DNA from: Phenylobacterium deserti
GTDB taxonomy: Bacteria; Pseudomonadota; Alphaproteobacteria; Caulobacterales; Caulobacteraceae
Length of the DNA: 64,000 bases
NCBI RefSeq assembly: GCF_003254705.1
Contig: NZ_QFYR01000001.1
Coordinates: 1,674,001-1,738,000 of the forward strand
Direction: 5' to 3'
Shown here: piece after piece, positions 52,416-61,600 of the stretch
Numbering within the stretch: position 1 is the stretch's first letter
Layout of the letters: every line of letters starts with the position of its first letter
Program-made: the position numbers and the translations under genes
The notes under the pieces: generated by a model
Database searches by the model: none
What the model was told of the DNA's origin: nothing
The model's input: only the letters and a program-made list of their open reading frames with translations

Positions 52416-53672
52416 CTATTCCAGCCGATCAGCCTTACGCAGGGCAGGGAAGAGCATCGCCCAAACGCCCGTGACGAACAGCGCGCCGACACCTCCAAAA
52501 AGGGCAGCTCCTACGGGACCTAGAAGGCGGGCGACCACGCCGCTTTCGAACTCGCCGAGCTCGTTCGAAGCGCCGATAAAGACAGACGAGACCGCCGCGA
52601 CCCGACCCCGCATGGGGTCTGGCGTGACCAGCTGGATCAGGGTCTGGCGGATGTAGACGCTCAGCATGTCCGCCCCGCCCAGAACGGCGAGAGCTGCAAC
52701 CGACAGCCAAAGCTGGCGCGAGATGGCGAAGACGCAGGTCGCCACCCCGAACATCGCGACGCCCGCGAACATGAAGTGACCGGCCTGCCGGCGGATCGGG
52801 TTCGCCGCAAGCCACAGTGCGACGGCGGTGGCGCCCATAGCCGGACCTGCGCGCAGGATGCCGAAGCCCTCGGCACCGACGTGCAGCACGTCGCGTGCGA
52901 ACACCGGCAACAGGGCCGTCGCCCCGCCGAGCAGAACTGCGAACAGGTCCAGGGAGATGGCGCCGAAGACGATCTTCTGCCGCCAGACGTACTGAAGGCC
53001 TTCCACCATCAGCGCCCAGCGCGAACCCGGCTGGACCTCCGGCTTGGCGTTCTTGCGGATCATCGTCACCGAGAAGATCGCCAGCAGATAAAGGCCTATC
53101 ACGGTGAAGTAGGCGTGCGCGGGCGACAGACCGACCAGCAACCCGCCTGCAGCGGGCCCAGCGATGGACGCCGTCTGCCAGGCAAGTGAGTTCCACGCGA
53201 TGGCCCGGGGCAGCAGCTTCCTTGGCACCAGCATCGGGCCAAGCGCCGTGTTCGCGGGAGCGAAGAAGGCGCGGCTAGCCCCGAACAGGGCGGCGATGCC
53301 GAGCAGCAGGGGCACGGACGCCACACCCTTCCAGGTCGCGATGGCAAGCGTCAGGACGCTGGCGATCTCGCCAGTCAGGCAAAGCAGCAGCACTTTCTTG
53401 CGGTCGTGCCGGTCGGCGATCTCACCGGCGGGCAGGGTCAGCAGGAACACCGGCACGAAGGCCGCCAGGCCGATCATGCCGACCAGAAAGGCGCTTTCCT
53501 CGACAGAGCGGGTTTGCCGCGCCAGGGCGTACATATGCCAGCCCATGGCGACGCTCTGGATCTGGGTCGCGAAGCTGCCCGTCCAACGGGAGCACCAGAA
53601 TAAGAGGTAGTCCCGTTCCTTGAGCAGGGCGCGGGCGGAAGGGACGACATCGTCCTGGACGTGTTCGGGCAT
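52416..53672 (-). CDS. MFS transporter (EntS-like)
   Basis: The 418-residue permease has twelve hydrophobic segments. The intracellular loop AGEIADRHDRKKVLLLC between segments 2 and 3 and RQTLIQLVTPDPMRGRVAAVSSVF in the second half are typical of the MFS_3/EntS drug- or siderophore-export branch. The substrate cannot be assigned. It is divergent from the GNAT gene at 53943 across a 270-base gap. Confidence 0.9.
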   Translation of the reverse strand: MPEHVQDDVVPSARALLKERDYLLFWCSRWTGSFATQIQSVAMGWHMYALARQTRSVEESAFLVGMIGLAAFVPVFLLTLPAGEIADRHDRKKVLLLCLTGEIASVLTLAIATWKGVASVPLLLGIAALFGASRAFFAPANTALGPMLVPRKLLPRAIAWNSLAWQTASIAGPAAGGLLVGLSPAHAYFTVIGLYLLAIFSVTMIRKNAKPEVQPGSRWALMVEGLQYVWRQKIVFGAISLDLFAVLLGGATALLPVFARDVLHVGAEGFGILRAGPAMGATAVALWLAANPIRRQAGHFMFAGVAMFGVATCVFAISRQLWLSVAALAVLGGADMLSVYIRQTLIQLVTPDPMRGRVAAVSSVFIGASNELGEFESGVVARLLGPVGAALFGGVGALFVTGVWAMLFPALRKADRLE

Positions 53673-53746
53673 GGGCCGGGACCCTGACGCGAGTGCGGCT
53701 GCACCGCAACCCTAGCTGCGCGCTGGAGATTGTCAGCGGATCTTTA

Positions 53747-53899
53747 CGCATCCATGCGATTGACGCCGGCGCGCCGTGATCTTACGTGCGCGCTTCACGA
53801 CGGCGGCCGAAAGGGCCACTGCGATGCTGCTGCGACGACGCCCGGCGCTGATGCGCCTCCCGAACTGAACCGCCCGTCCGCCGGCGCATTAGATGCGCC
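53747..53899. promoter_or_regulatory. Two CGCAT/ATGCG palindromes in a divergent gap
   Basis: CGCAT-CC-ATGCG lies at 53747-53758 and GGCGCAT-TAG-ATGCGCC at 53883-53899, sharing the same core. They flank the middle of the 270-base region between the MFS gene and a GNAT gene. A repressor site pair or an RNA hairpin are both possible. I see no gene in this gap. Confidence 0.35.
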
Positions 53900-53942
53900 C
53901 GGGCGCGGCAGAGCCGTCGCTCCTTCGCAAGAATTGAACACA

Positions 53943-54452
53943 ATGTCCGCCCAACCCCTGGCGCCGGCCCCGGCGCTTACTCTGCTCACTGAACAGCCGC
54001 AGCATTCGGCCGCCATCGAGGCGCTGCTTGATCGCGCTTTCGGCCCTGGCCGTTTCGTGAAGTCCTCCGAGCGGGTCCGGGAGATCGCCGACTTTGCTCC
54101 CGAGCTGTCGTTCTGCGCCTTCGAAGACGGTGAGTTGCTGGGCGTCGTGCGCCAGTGGCGCGTGCGCGTGGGAGAGACGCCCGTGGTCTTCCTGGGACCT
54201 CTGGCGGTCGAAACAGGCCAGCGTAGCGCCGGTCTCGGCGGCCTGTTGGTGGAGCGCGCGTGCGAAGCGGCCAAGGCCGTAGGAGAAGCCGGCGTGTTGT
54301 TGGTGGGCGATGTCGCCTACTTCACCCGCTTCGGTTTTGAGTCCGCGCCGGCCAAGGGCGCCATCCTTCCCGGACCTGTCGATCAGCGGCGGGTCATGGC
54401 CCTCCTGTTCGACGCCTCGACTGAACTCGCCGGCCCAGTGCGGGGGCGATGA
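53943..54452 (+). CDS. GNAT-family N-acetyltransferase (YhbS-like)
   Basis: The 169-residue protein follows the YhbS pattern: an N-terminal HSAAIEALLDRAFGPGRFVKSSERVRE, then VFLGPLAVETGQRSAGLGGLLVERACEAAK as the acetyl-CoA loop, and YFTRFGFESAP near the end. The substrate is unknown. The ATG at 53943 opens the family similarity. It is followed by DUF1285, a Nudix hydrolase, a small membrane protein and the CCA-adding enzyme on the same strand, which may form one long transcription unit. Confidence 0.88.
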   Translation: MSAQPLAPAPALTLLTEQPQHSAAIEALLDRAFGPGRFVKSSERVREIADFAPELSFCAFEDGELLGVVRQWRVRVGETPVVFLGPLAVETGQRSAGLGGLLVERACEAAKAVGEAGVLLVGDVAYFTRFGFESAPAKGAILPGPVDQRRVMALLFDASTELAGPVRGR

Positions 54453-54495
54453 GCGACGCTTGAGGCGGGAAGGCTCGGCCCCTAACTTTCCGCTC

Positions 54496-55071
54496 ATGGC
54501 GGACAACCAAAACCCCCCAGGCCTGGACGGCGTGATCGCCGCGGCCAAGGCGCAGGCTCCTGGCCGTGGCCTCCCGCCGGTGCACCTGTGGGATCCGCCG
54601 AACTGCGGGGACATCGACATCGTCATCCGCAAGGACGGCCTGTGGTTCCACGAGGGCTCGCCGATCGGGCGCGAGGCGCTGGTCCGCCTGTTTTCCACCG
54701 TGCTGCGTAAGGACCCGGACGGCTTCTGGCTGGTGACCCCGGTCGAGAAGATGCGGATCGAGGTGGAGGACGCCCCATTCATCGCCACCCGCGTGGACCG
54801 CGTGGGCGACGCGTTGCGCTTCACCACCAACGTTGGCGACGAGGTTGAGGCCGGACCCGATAACGCCATCCGCGTTGACGTAGGCGAGGATGGCGAGCCG
54901 AGGCCGTACCTGCACGTGCGCAGGGGTCTTGAGGCTTTGATCGCCCGTCCTGTGTTCTACGAACTGATCGAGTTGGCCGAGGAGCGGCAAACGCCGGAGG
55001 GGCTTGCTCTCGGCGTTGCTTCCAACGGAGCTTGGTTCGCTGTTGGCGCGCCGGGAGCTCACCAGCTGTGA
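54496..55071 (+). CDS. DUF1285 family protein
   Basis: The 191-residue protein has the DUF1285 pattern: PPVHLWDPPNCGDIDIVIRK, WFHEGSPIGREALVRLFSTVLRKD and FWLVTPVEKMRIEVEDAPF. It is probably a soluble beta-rich cytoplasmic protein; the function is unknown. Its TGA shares bases with the GTG start of the Nudix gene, so translation is coupled. ATG at 54496. Confidence 0.93.
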   Translation: MADNQNPPGLDGVIAAAKAQAPGRGLPPVHLWDPPNCGDIDIVIRKDGLWFHEGSPIGREALVRLFSTVLRKDPDGFWLVTPVEKMRIEVEDAPFIATRVDRVGDALRFTTNVGDEVEAGPDNAIRVDVGEDGEPRPYLHVRRGLEALIARPVFYELIELAEERQTPEGLALGVASNGAWFAVGAPGAHQL

Positions 55072-55727
55072 ACGGCGTGCCGGGGCTGGACCGGACTGGC
55101 GAGCCGGATTTGAGGGACTGGATCCGCACCCATCTTGATCCGCTCGAAGAGCGGGACGCGATCCAGGGCGGCGTGCGCTCCGACTACGACCTCAATCCGC
55201 AACGGCCGCGGGAAGTCGGCCCGCTGACGCCCGCATCCGTGCTGATCGGGCTCGTGGAGCGGGAGGCGGGCTACTCGGTGCTGCTGACCCGTCGATCGGA
55301 CACCCTGCGCAAGCATACGGGGCAGATCGCCCTGCCAGGCGGACGGCGGGATCCGGGCGAGACGCCTTGGGAGACCGCGTTGCGCGAGGCGCAGGAGGAG
55401 GTGGGCCTGGACCCCGCCTTCGTGAGCCTCGCTGGGCTGTCGACGCCTTACCAGACGGGGACCGGCTTCCTGATCACGCCCGTGGTGGGCTTCGTGAATG
55501 CCGGCTTTACGCTCACGCCTAACCCTGACGAGGTGGCCGACGTGTTCGAGACACCGTTCGGCTTCCTGATGGATCCGCAGAACCACGAACAGCATGAGCG
55601 CACTCTGCCGACGGGTGAGCGGCGGCGCTTCTACGCAATGAACTACGAGGAGCGCTTCATCTGGGGCGCGACCGCGGGCATCCTGCGCGCCCTCTACGAC
55701 CGGCTTTATGGGGCCGCCTTTGCTTAG
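55068..55727 (+). CDS. Nudix hydrolase, CoA pyrophosphatase-like
   Basis: The 219-residue protein has the Nudix box at 91-113 (GGRRDPGETPWETALREAQE with EVGL following) and the CoA-specific upstream motif LLTRRSDTLRKHTGQIALP. Family members split CoA or acyl-CoA into phosphopantetheine and 3',5'-ADP. The GTG at 55068 overlaps the DUF1285 stop. The last bases overlap the next small membrane-protein gene. Confidence 0.93.
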   Translation: MNGVPGLDRTGEPDLRDWIRTHLDPLEERDAIQGGVRSDYDLNPQRPREVGPLTPASVLIGLVEREAGYSVLLTRRSDTLRKHTGQIALPGGRRDPGETPWETALREAQEEVGLDPAFVSLAGLSTPYQTGTGFLITPVVGFVNAGFTLTPNPDEVADVFETPFGFLMDPQNHEQHERTLPTGERRRFYAMNYEERFIWGATAGILRALYDRLYGAAFA

Positions 55728-55998
55728 AGTCCTGATTGCCCGGGGCATTCTGTTCCTCCTGCCTTTCGCGGTCTGGTTCCTCTGGCGCGAGCAGGCGCGG
55801 CGGAGCGGTCGTCCAATGGGCTCGACGCCTTATGCCTGGCTGTTCGCCGCCGGAGCGGCGCTGGTGGCTGCCAGCCTTGTGGTCACTGCGGTGCTGCAGC
55901 CCAGCCACCGGGGACAGACCTATGTGCCGGGCGAGGTCCAACCGGACGGCACGGTCAGCAAGGGCCGTTTCGAACAGCGAACGCCGGCTCAGCCATGA
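55708..55998 (+). CDS. Small membrane protein (DUF6111-like)
   Basis: The 96-residue protein has two membrane segments (about 8-24 and 43-65) and a polar tail ending EQRTPAQP. The pattern ARGILFLLPFAVWFLWRE suggests the DUF6111 family found in this position in alphaproteobacteria. It overlaps the Nudix gene by 20 bases and the CCA-adding gene by four. Function unknown. Confidence 0.72.
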   Translation: MGPPLLRVLIARGILFLLPFAVWFLWREQARRSGRPMGSTPYAWLFAAGAALVAASLVVTAVLQPSHRGQTYVPGEVQPDGTVSKGRFEQRTPAQP

Positions 55999-57236
55999 CC
56001 GCGAACCTGGGCCCGCTCGACTGGATCACCGCGGCCGAAACATCCGCCGTTCTCGACGCACTTGAAGCCGCAGGCGGCGCCGATTGCGCGCGTTTCGTCG
56101 GCGGCTGCGTGCGCAATGCGCTGATCGGGCGGCCAATCAGCGATGTCGACATCGCCACGACCCTGACGCCGGTTGAGGTGACAAAGGCGATCGAGGCCGC
56201 AGGTCTTAGAGCCGTTCCGACCGGCATCGAGCACGGCACCGTCACCGCCATAGCCAACCATCAGCCATTCGAGATCACCACTCTGCGCCGCGATGTCGAA
56301 ACCGACGGGCGGCGGGCCGTCGTGGCTTTCACCGCGGATTGGATGGAGGACGCTCAGCGGCGAGACTTCACCCTCAACGCCCTCTACGCGCGCCGGGACG
56401 GTTCGATCTTCGACCCGACCGGCCATGGAGTCGCCGACGCCCTTGCTGGCCGCATTGTCTTCGTGGGCGATGCCGAGACACGGCTGCGCGAAGATTACCT
56501 GCGGTCACTGCGCTTCTTCCGCTTCATGGCTTGGTATGGGCGCGAGGCGCCCGACGCTGCGGCCGTCGCTGCGATCACCAGACTGAAAGACCCCGTCGCG
56601 AGCCTCGCGGCCGAGCGGATCTCCGCCGAGCTTCTCAAGCTCTTGGCTGCTGACGACCCAAGGGGCGCCGTCGCGCTCATGGCCAGCACCGGCGTCATGG
56701 CTGTGGTGCTTCCTGAAGTGGTCAGTCGCACGCGCTTCGAAGCGCTGGTGGAGGTCGAGCGCGGCCCTCTCCCAGGGGCGGAGCCGGTGCTCCGTCTCGC
56801 GGCGCTGTTGCCGGACGAGCCGGCGCTGGGGCGGCGCTGCGCCGAGCGCCTGCGCCTGTCCAACGCCGAGCGGGATCGCATTGAGGCAGCCTTGGACCCA
56901 TCGCACCCTCTGTCGCCCGCGATGACCTCGCACCAAGTGCGTCAGGCGCTTTACGCCCTCGGCGCCCAGGCCTTCATCGATCGGGCCAAGCTGCTTTGGG
57001 CGCAGAGCGGCGGCGAGGGTTGGGACCGCCTCATCGAACAGGCGGCCGGCTGGAACCCGCCGGCTCTTCCGGTGAACGGCGCCGACGCAATGGCGGCGGG
57101 CCTTCCGAAAGGCCCCTTGGTCGGCGCGGCGCTGAAGCAGGTTGAAACCTGGTGGATCGCCCAGGATTTCCCCGCCGATCGCGATGAGACGCTTTCGGTC
57201 CTGCATGAGGTGGCGCGCGAGCTGACCTCCCGGTAG
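55995..57236 (+). CDS. cca: CCA tRNA nucleotidyltransferase
   Basis: The 413-residue enzyme adds or repairs the 3'-CCA end of tRNA. The head domain carries FVGGCVRNALIGRPISDVDIATTL (nucleotidyltransferase signature with the two metal-binding Asp) and RRDFTLNALYA; REDYLRSLRFFRF marks the neck. The C-terminal body is helical, with no HD domain, as in alphaproteobacteria. The ATG shares four bases with the preceding membrane-protein gene, so expression is linked. Confidence 0.95.
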   Translation: MTANLGPLDWITAAETSAVLDALEAAGGADCARFVGGCVRNALIGRPISDVDIATTLTPVEVTKAIEAAGLRAVPTGIEHGTVTAIANHQPFEITTLRRDVETDGRRAVVAFTADWMEDAQRRDFTLNALYARRDGSIFDPTGHGVADALAGRIVFVGDAETRLREDYLRSLRFFRFMAWYGREAPDAAAVAAITRLKDPVASLAAERISAELLKLLAADDPRGAVALMASTGVMAVVLPEVVSRTRFEALVEVERGPLPGAEPVLRLAALLPDEPALGRRCAERLRLSNAERDRIEAALDPSHPLSPAMTSHQVRQALYALGAQAFIDRAKLLWAQSGGEGWDRLIEQAAGWNPPALPVNGADAMAAGLPKGPLVGAALKQVETWWIAQDFPADRDETLSVLHEVARELTSR

Positions 57237-57245
57237 GGAGGTGTC

Positions 57246-57953
57246 ATGAAGCTCGGCATCCTGAAAACCGGCGCGCCGCCGCCCTCCGCGCGTGAGAAGT
57301 TCGGCGGCTATCCCGACATGTTCCGCAAGCTGCTGGGCGAGACCGCGTTCGACTATCGGATCTACGCCGTCGATGAGGGCGATTGGCCGGCCAAGGTCGA
57401 CATCTGCGACGCTTACCTGGTCACCGGCTCCGCGTGCGGCGTCTATGATCCCGAGCCCTGGATCGGCGAGCTCAAGGCCTTCCTGAACCAAGCCAGGGGC
57501 CGCACGCCGCTGGTTGGTGTGTGCTTTGGCCACCAGATCATGGCCGAAGCGTTCGGTGGTCGCGCCACCAAGTCGTCCAAGGGCTGGGGCCTGGGCGCGC
57601 ACACCTACGCTTTGAAGAGCCGGGAGCCGTGGATGGACGGGCAAGGGGATGAGATCCGTCTGCCAGCCTCCCATCAGGATCAGGTCAGCGAACTGCCGCC
57701 GGGCGCCGAGGTCTTTGCGGCCAGCGAGTTCACGCCGTTCGGCGCGCTGGCCTACCGCGACCAGAAGGCGATCTCGATCCAGCTGCACCCCGAGTTCGAA
57801 CCTGCCTATGCGGTCGCCCTGATCGAAAGTCGGCGCGGCACCCGGTATTCCGAAGACGAGGCGAACTTGGGCATCGCCAGCTATTCGGCGCCTGACGATC
57901 GGGCACGCGTCGGAGGCTGGATCCGGAATTTCCTTTCCGGCGCAACAGTTTGA
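57246..57953 (+). CDS. Class I glutamine amidotransferase-like protein
   Basis: The 235-residue protein is a GATase-1 fold. The nucleophile is Cys93 in VGVCFGHQIMAEAFGG, and the His-Glu pair is in IQLHPEFEPAYA. It has no synthetase partner domain, so it belongs to the stand-alone GMP-synthase-like group whose members hydrolyse gamma-glutamyl bonds of small molecules. It starts 10 bases after cca and probably belongs to the same transcript. Confidence 0.9.
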   Translation: MKLGILKTGAPPPSAREKFGGYPDMFRKLLGETAFDYRIYAVDEGDWPAKVDICDAYLVTGSACGVYDPEPWIGELKAFLNQARGRTPLVGVCFGHQIMAEAFGGRATKSSKGWGLGAHTYALKSREPWMDGQGDEIRLPASHQDQVSELPPGAEVFAASEFTPFGALAYRDQKAISIQLHPEFEPAYAVALIESRRGTRYSEDEANLGIASYSAPDDRARVGGWIRNFLSGATV

Positions 57954-58014
57954 CGGCTGTTCGGGTTATGGGGCCAAGCCCGCGGGGGGCGAAGCGTTCT
58001 CAGAGGAGCCAACC

Positions 58015-58146
58015 ATGAGGGGTTGGAAGTTGGTCATCGTGGCGGCGAGTGCGGCCGCCGCCCTAGCGGTTGGCATCGGAGCTCAGGCCGGAAGCGAAGC
58101 CGAGGGCGCGCGGCAGGCGCAGTTCGCGGAAAACGCAGCCGGTTAA
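58015..58146 (+). CDS. Small secreted or membrane peptide (43 aa)
   Basis: A 43-codon frame begins [20 protein letters not shown], a clean signal or anchor sequence, and ends with a short Glu/Ala/Gln-rich tail (FAENAAG). AGAGGAGCC lies seven bases before the ATG, one of the better ribosome sites in the window. Its TAA overlaps the hemF stop on the other strand. No family is known to me. It is too short to be certain, but its ribosome site and signal sequence argue for a real gene. Confidence 0.6.
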   Translation: MRGWKLVIVAASAAAALAVGIGAQAGSEAEGARQAQFAENAAG

Positions 58147-59015
58147 GGCCAGGCCACCAGCGGCGGCATCGACGACAGGATGCTCTCGATGTTTCCACCG
58201 GTCTTCAGGCCGAACATCGTGCCCCGGTCGTAGAGCAGGTTGAATTCGACGTAGCGGCCACGGCGGACCAGCTGCTCCTGGCGGTCGGCCTCCGTCCAAG
58301 GCTCGTCCATCCGGTGGCGGGCGATCTTCGGATAAGCGCTCAGGAAGGCCTCACCCACGTCGCGAGTGAACGCGAAGTCGCGCGCCCAATCTCCGCTGTC
58401 GTGATGGTCGTAGAAAATACCGCCGATGCCGCGCGGCTCGTTTCGGTGCGGCAAGAAGAAGTACTCGTCGCAGCGCGCCTTGTAGCGAGGGTGCCACTCG
58501 GGATCGTATTTGTCGCAGGCGGCCTGCATGGCTGCGTGGAACAGGCGGGCGTCGTCCGCCTCCTGGCTTCGCTGCTCCTCGACCATCGGCGTCAGATCTG
58601 CCCCGCCGCCGAACCACGAACGCGTGGTGGCCAGGAAACGGGTGTTCATGTGCACCGTTGGGGCGCGCGGGTTCACCGGGTGGGCGATCAGGCTGATCCC
58701 TGTGGCGACGAAGCGGGGATCCTCCTCGGCGCCAGGCATGGAACGCGCCATCTCAGCTGAGAAGGTCCCATGCACCTGGCTGACGTGAACCCCGCACTTT
58801 TCGAAGAAGCGGCCACGCAGAAACCCCATGACCCCGCCGCCGCCCTCCGCACGCACCCAGGGCTTCAGCTCGAAGCGGCCCGGCTCACCCGGATAAAGCT
58901 CGGCCGGAGCCTCGTCTTCGATCCGCTCGAACTCGGCCGCGATACGATCACGCAGCGTGTCGAACCAGGCGCGGGCTTGGGCGGTGCGGTCTTCGAGCAG
59001 GGCGCGATCGGTCAT
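58143..59015 (-). CDS. hemF: Oxygen-dependent coproporphyrinogen III oxidase
   Basis: The 290-residue enzyme converts coproporphyrinogen III to protoporphyrinogen IX in haem synthesis, using oxygen. Family stretches are [24 protein letters not shown] (about 76-99), [41 protein letters not shown] and [22 protein letters not shown] near the C-terminus. Length fits HemF, not the radical-SAM HemN. It overlaps trmL by four bases (ATGA) and shares its stop with the small peptide gene. Confidence 0.97.
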   Translation of the reverse strand: MTDRALLEDRTAQARAWFDTLRDRIAAEFERIEDEAPAELYPGEPGRFELKPWVRAEGGGGVMGFLRGRFFEKCGVHVSQVHGTFSAEMARSMPGAEEDPRFVATGISLIAHPVNPRAPTVHMNTRFLATTRSWFGGGADLTPMVEEQRSQEADDARLFHAAMQAACDKYDPEWHPRYKARCDEYFFLPHRNEPRGIGGIFYDHHDSGDWARDFAFTRDVGEAFLSAYPKIARHRMDEPWTEADRQEQLVRRGRYVEFNLLYDRGTMFGLKTGGNIESILSSMPPLVAWP

Positions 59016-59479
59016 GCGGGCGGCTTAGGAAATCCATCCGTCTGGCGCAACGCCTCGCCCAAAGCCATGGCGGCGGCCGTGACGACGTTCAGCGAACGGG
59101 CGCCAGGCGCCAGCGGAATGAAAAGACGAGCGTCCGCGGCCGCGTGCACATCGTCCGGAACACCTGCACTTTCGCGACCCATAAGAAGCACGTCGTCATG
59201 CTGAAAGGCGAACTGTCCATAGGGCTCCGCCGCGCGGGTGGTGAAGAGCAGCAGGCGTCCTGAATCAAGTCTCAGAGTTTGCAGGAATTTCGCCCAACTG
59301 TCGTGACGCTGGACCTCGGCTTTGGCGGCATAATCCATGGCTGCGCGCTTCACCGCCTTGTCCGAAAGCGGGAACCCACAGGGTTCAATGATGTCCACCG
59401 GCACGCCAAGACAGGCGCCCAGTCTGAGGGCGGCGCCCAGGTTTTGCGGAATGTCCGGTTGAAAAAGAGCCAAACGCAT
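59012..59479 (-). CDS. trmL: tRNA (cytidine(34)-2'-O)-methyltransferase
   Basis: The 155-residue SPOUT-family enzyme methylates the ribose of wobble C34 (and U34) in tRNA-Leu using S-adenosylmethionine. The N-terminal [20 protein letters not shown], the central [13 protein letters not shown] and the C-terminal knot [15 protein letters not shown] / [18 protein letters not shown] are the SPOUT marks. It is the first gene of a short operon with hemF and diverges from petA. Confidence 0.95.
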   Translation of the reverse strand: MRLALFQPDIPQNLGAALRLGACLGVPVDIIEPCGFPLSDKAVKRAAMDYAAKAEVQRHDSWAKFLQTLRLDSGRLLLFTTRAAEPYGQFAFQHDDVLLMGRESAGVPDDVHAAADARLFIPLAPGARSLNVVTAAAMALGEALRQTDGFPKPPA

Positions 59480-59713
59480 TCTAAGCGAACCGCCACGGGA
59501 TAGGCCGGGGCATACAACGACGAATCACGGATACGCCGCGCGTAGTTTCGCAAAGCGCTTCCGGTGACAAGTCCTGCCGTGACCTGTCCTTCAATGAGGT
59601 CCTGCCGGAAACTCCGGCCGGGTCCAATGCCGGGGCGGCCTCAAGCGGTTTGAGGACGTCCAACGGGTCAGGGGCGTCATGGGTCCCTGGCTCCAATCGA
59701 AGGGTAGCTTTAG

Positions 59714-60268
59714 GTGGCCGACACCGCAGTGGGCGCAAACCCCGACCCGCACGCTTCGGGCGAAGACCCGAACCGTCGCGACTTCATCCATATCGCCGCG
59801 GGCGCCGCGGTCGTGGGCGCCGTTGGCGCGCTGGCCTGGCCGTTCATCGACCAGATGAACCCGGCGGGCGACACCTTGGCGCTGGCCTCGATCGAGTTCG
59901 ACCTGACCAAGGTCGCCGACGGCCAGCAGGTCACCGTGAAATGGCGCGGCAAGCCGCTGTTCGTCCGTAAGCGCACCCCGGCGGAGATCGCCTCGGCCGT
60001 GCGCGACGACAACGCGGCCCTGCGCGACCCGCAAAAGGACGAAGAGCGGCACAAGCCCGGCAAGCCGGAATGGCTGGTCCTGGTCGGCACCTGCACGCAC
60101 CTGGGCTGCGTGCCCACGTTCGGCGGCGGCGATTACGGCGGCTGGTTCTGCCCGTGCCACGGTTCGCACTACGACACCTCGGGCCGCATCCGTAAGGGCC
60201 CTGCGCCGCGTAACCTGGTGGTGCCGGAGTACGCCTTCCTTTCCGACACCAAGGTCAAGATCGGCTGA
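59714..60268 (+). CDS. petA: Ubiquinol-cytochrome c reductase iron-sulfur subunit (Rieske)
   Basis: The 184-residue protein has a twin-arginine N-terminus ([11 protein letters not shown] at 20-30) with a single anchoring membrane helix (26-44). The Rieske cluster binds through Cys127/His129 (CTHLGC) and Cys146/His149 (CPCHGS); Cys132 and Cys148 form the disulfide. It moves electrons from ubiquinol to cytochrome c1 in complex III. The start is GTG with AGGG upstream. It heads the petABC operon. Confidence 0.96.
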   Translation: MADTAVGANPDPHASGEDPNRRDFIHIAAGAAVVGAVGALAWPFIDQMNPAGDTLALASIEFDLTKVADGQQVTVKWRGKPLFVRKRTPAEIASAVRDDNAALRDPQKDEERHKPGKPEWLVLVGTCTHLGCVPTFGGGDYGGWFCPCHGSHYDTSGRIRKGPAPRNLVVPEYAFLSDTKVKIG

Positions 60269-60273
60269 CACTG

Positions 60274-61593
60274 ATGAGCGGACATTCCACTTACGAGCCG
60301 AAGACCGGCTTTGAGCGCTGGCTCGATCTGCGACTGCCGATCGTCCGGATGGCCTATGACACGGCGATCGAGTTCCCGACGCCCAAGAACCTGAACTACT
60401 GGTGGACGTTCGGCGGCATCCTCGCGATCTGCCTGATGATCCAGATCGTCACCGGCATCATCCTGGTGATGCACTACGTCCCGCACGTGGACCATGCCTT
60501 CCAGTCCGTCGAGCGCATCATGCGCGACGTCAACTACGGCTGGCTGATCCGCTACATGCACGCCAACGGCGCCTCGATGTTCTTCGTGGCCGTCTACATC
60601 CACATCACCCGCAACCTCTACTACGGCTCCTACAAGGCGCCGCGCGAAGTGCTCTGGATCATCGGCTGCGTGATCTACCTGCTGATGATGGCGACGGCCT
60701 TCATGGGCTACGTGCTGCCCTGGGGTCAGATGAGCTTCCACGGCGCGGTGGTGATCACCAACCTGCTGGGCGCCTTCCCGATTGTCGGCGAAAGCATCAC
60801 GACCCTGCTGTGGGGCGGCTTCGCGGTCGATAACCCGACCCTGAACCGCTTCTTCGCCCTGCACTACCTGCTGCCGTTCATGATCGCGGGCCTCGTGGCC
60901 ATGCACATCTGGGCGCTGCACGTGGTCGGCAACAACAACCCGATCGGCGTGAACGTGAAGTCCAAGGAAGACGTCGTTCCCTTCCACCCGTACTACACGG
61001 TGAAGGACGGCTTCGCGATCCTGGTCTTCATGCTGCTGTTCGCCTACTTCGTGTTCTACAACCCGAACATCCTGGGCCACGCCGACAACTACATCCCGGC
61101 CAACCCGCTGGTGACGCCGGCGCACATTGTCCCTGAGTGGTACTTCCTGCCGTTCTACGCGATCCTGCGCGCGGTTCCGGACAAGCTCGGCGGCGTGCTG
61201 GCCATGTTCGGCGCCATCGGCGTGCTGTTCGTGCTGCCGTGGCTGGATACCTCGAAGGTGCGGTCCATGCGCTACCGCCCGACGGCGCGCCTGTACTTCT
61301 TCATCTTCCTGGTCGCGGCGGTGGTGCTGGGCTTCTGCGGCGCCAAGCTGCCGGACGATCCGGTGATCCCGGGGCTGACCAGCTTCACGGTGATCGACGC
61401 CGACCTGAACAGCTACGTGTGGCTGTCGCGTCTGGCGACGCTCTACTACTTCGCCTACTTCCTGGTGATCACCCCGCTGCTTGGCCTGACGGAAACCCCG
61501 CTGCCGGTGCCGGACTCGATCTCCGCCCCCGTCCTGTCGCATCCCGCCACCACGCCGGCCGGCGCCGTGGCGTCGCCTGAAAAGAAGGGTTGA
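60274..61593 (+). CDS. petB: Cytochrome b subunit of complex III
   Basis: The 439-residue integral membrane protein has eight helices. Haem ligands are the four His of helices B and [22 protein letters not shown] and [18 protein letters not shown]. The quinol site motif PEWY appears in [11 protein letters not shown]. It is five bases downstream of petA and encodes the full cytochrome b without a fused cytochrome c1. The C-terminal tail beyond 410 is Pro/Ala-rich. Confidence 0.97.
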   Translation: MSGHSTYEPKTGFERWLDLRLPIVRMAYDTAIEFPTPKNLNYWWTFGGILAICLMIQIVTGIILVMHYVPHVDHAFQSVERIMRDVNYGWLIRYMHANGASMFFVAVYIHITRNLYYGSYKAPREVLWIIGCVIYLLMMATAFMGYVLPWGQMSFHGAVVITNLLGAFPIVGESITTLLWGGFAVDNPTLNRFFALHYLLPFMIAGLVAMHIWALHVVGNNNPIGVNVKSKEDVVPFHPYYTVKDGFAILVFMLLFAYFVFYNPNILGHADNYIPANPLVTPAHIVPEWYFLPFYAILRAVPDKLGGVLAMFGAIGVLFVLPWLDTSKVRSMRYRPTARLYFFIFLVAAVVLGFCGAKLPDDPVIPGLTSFTVIDADLNSYVWLSRLATLYYFAYFLVITPLLGLTETPLPVPDSISAPVLSHPATTPAGAVASPEKKG

Positions 61594-61600
61594 GCCCACG

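Noticed and set aside
59571..59607. Direct repeat GTCCTGCCG in the trmL/petA gap
   Set aside because: Two copies of nine bases in a GC-rich gap are not distinctive, and no symmetry or promoter alignment supports a site.
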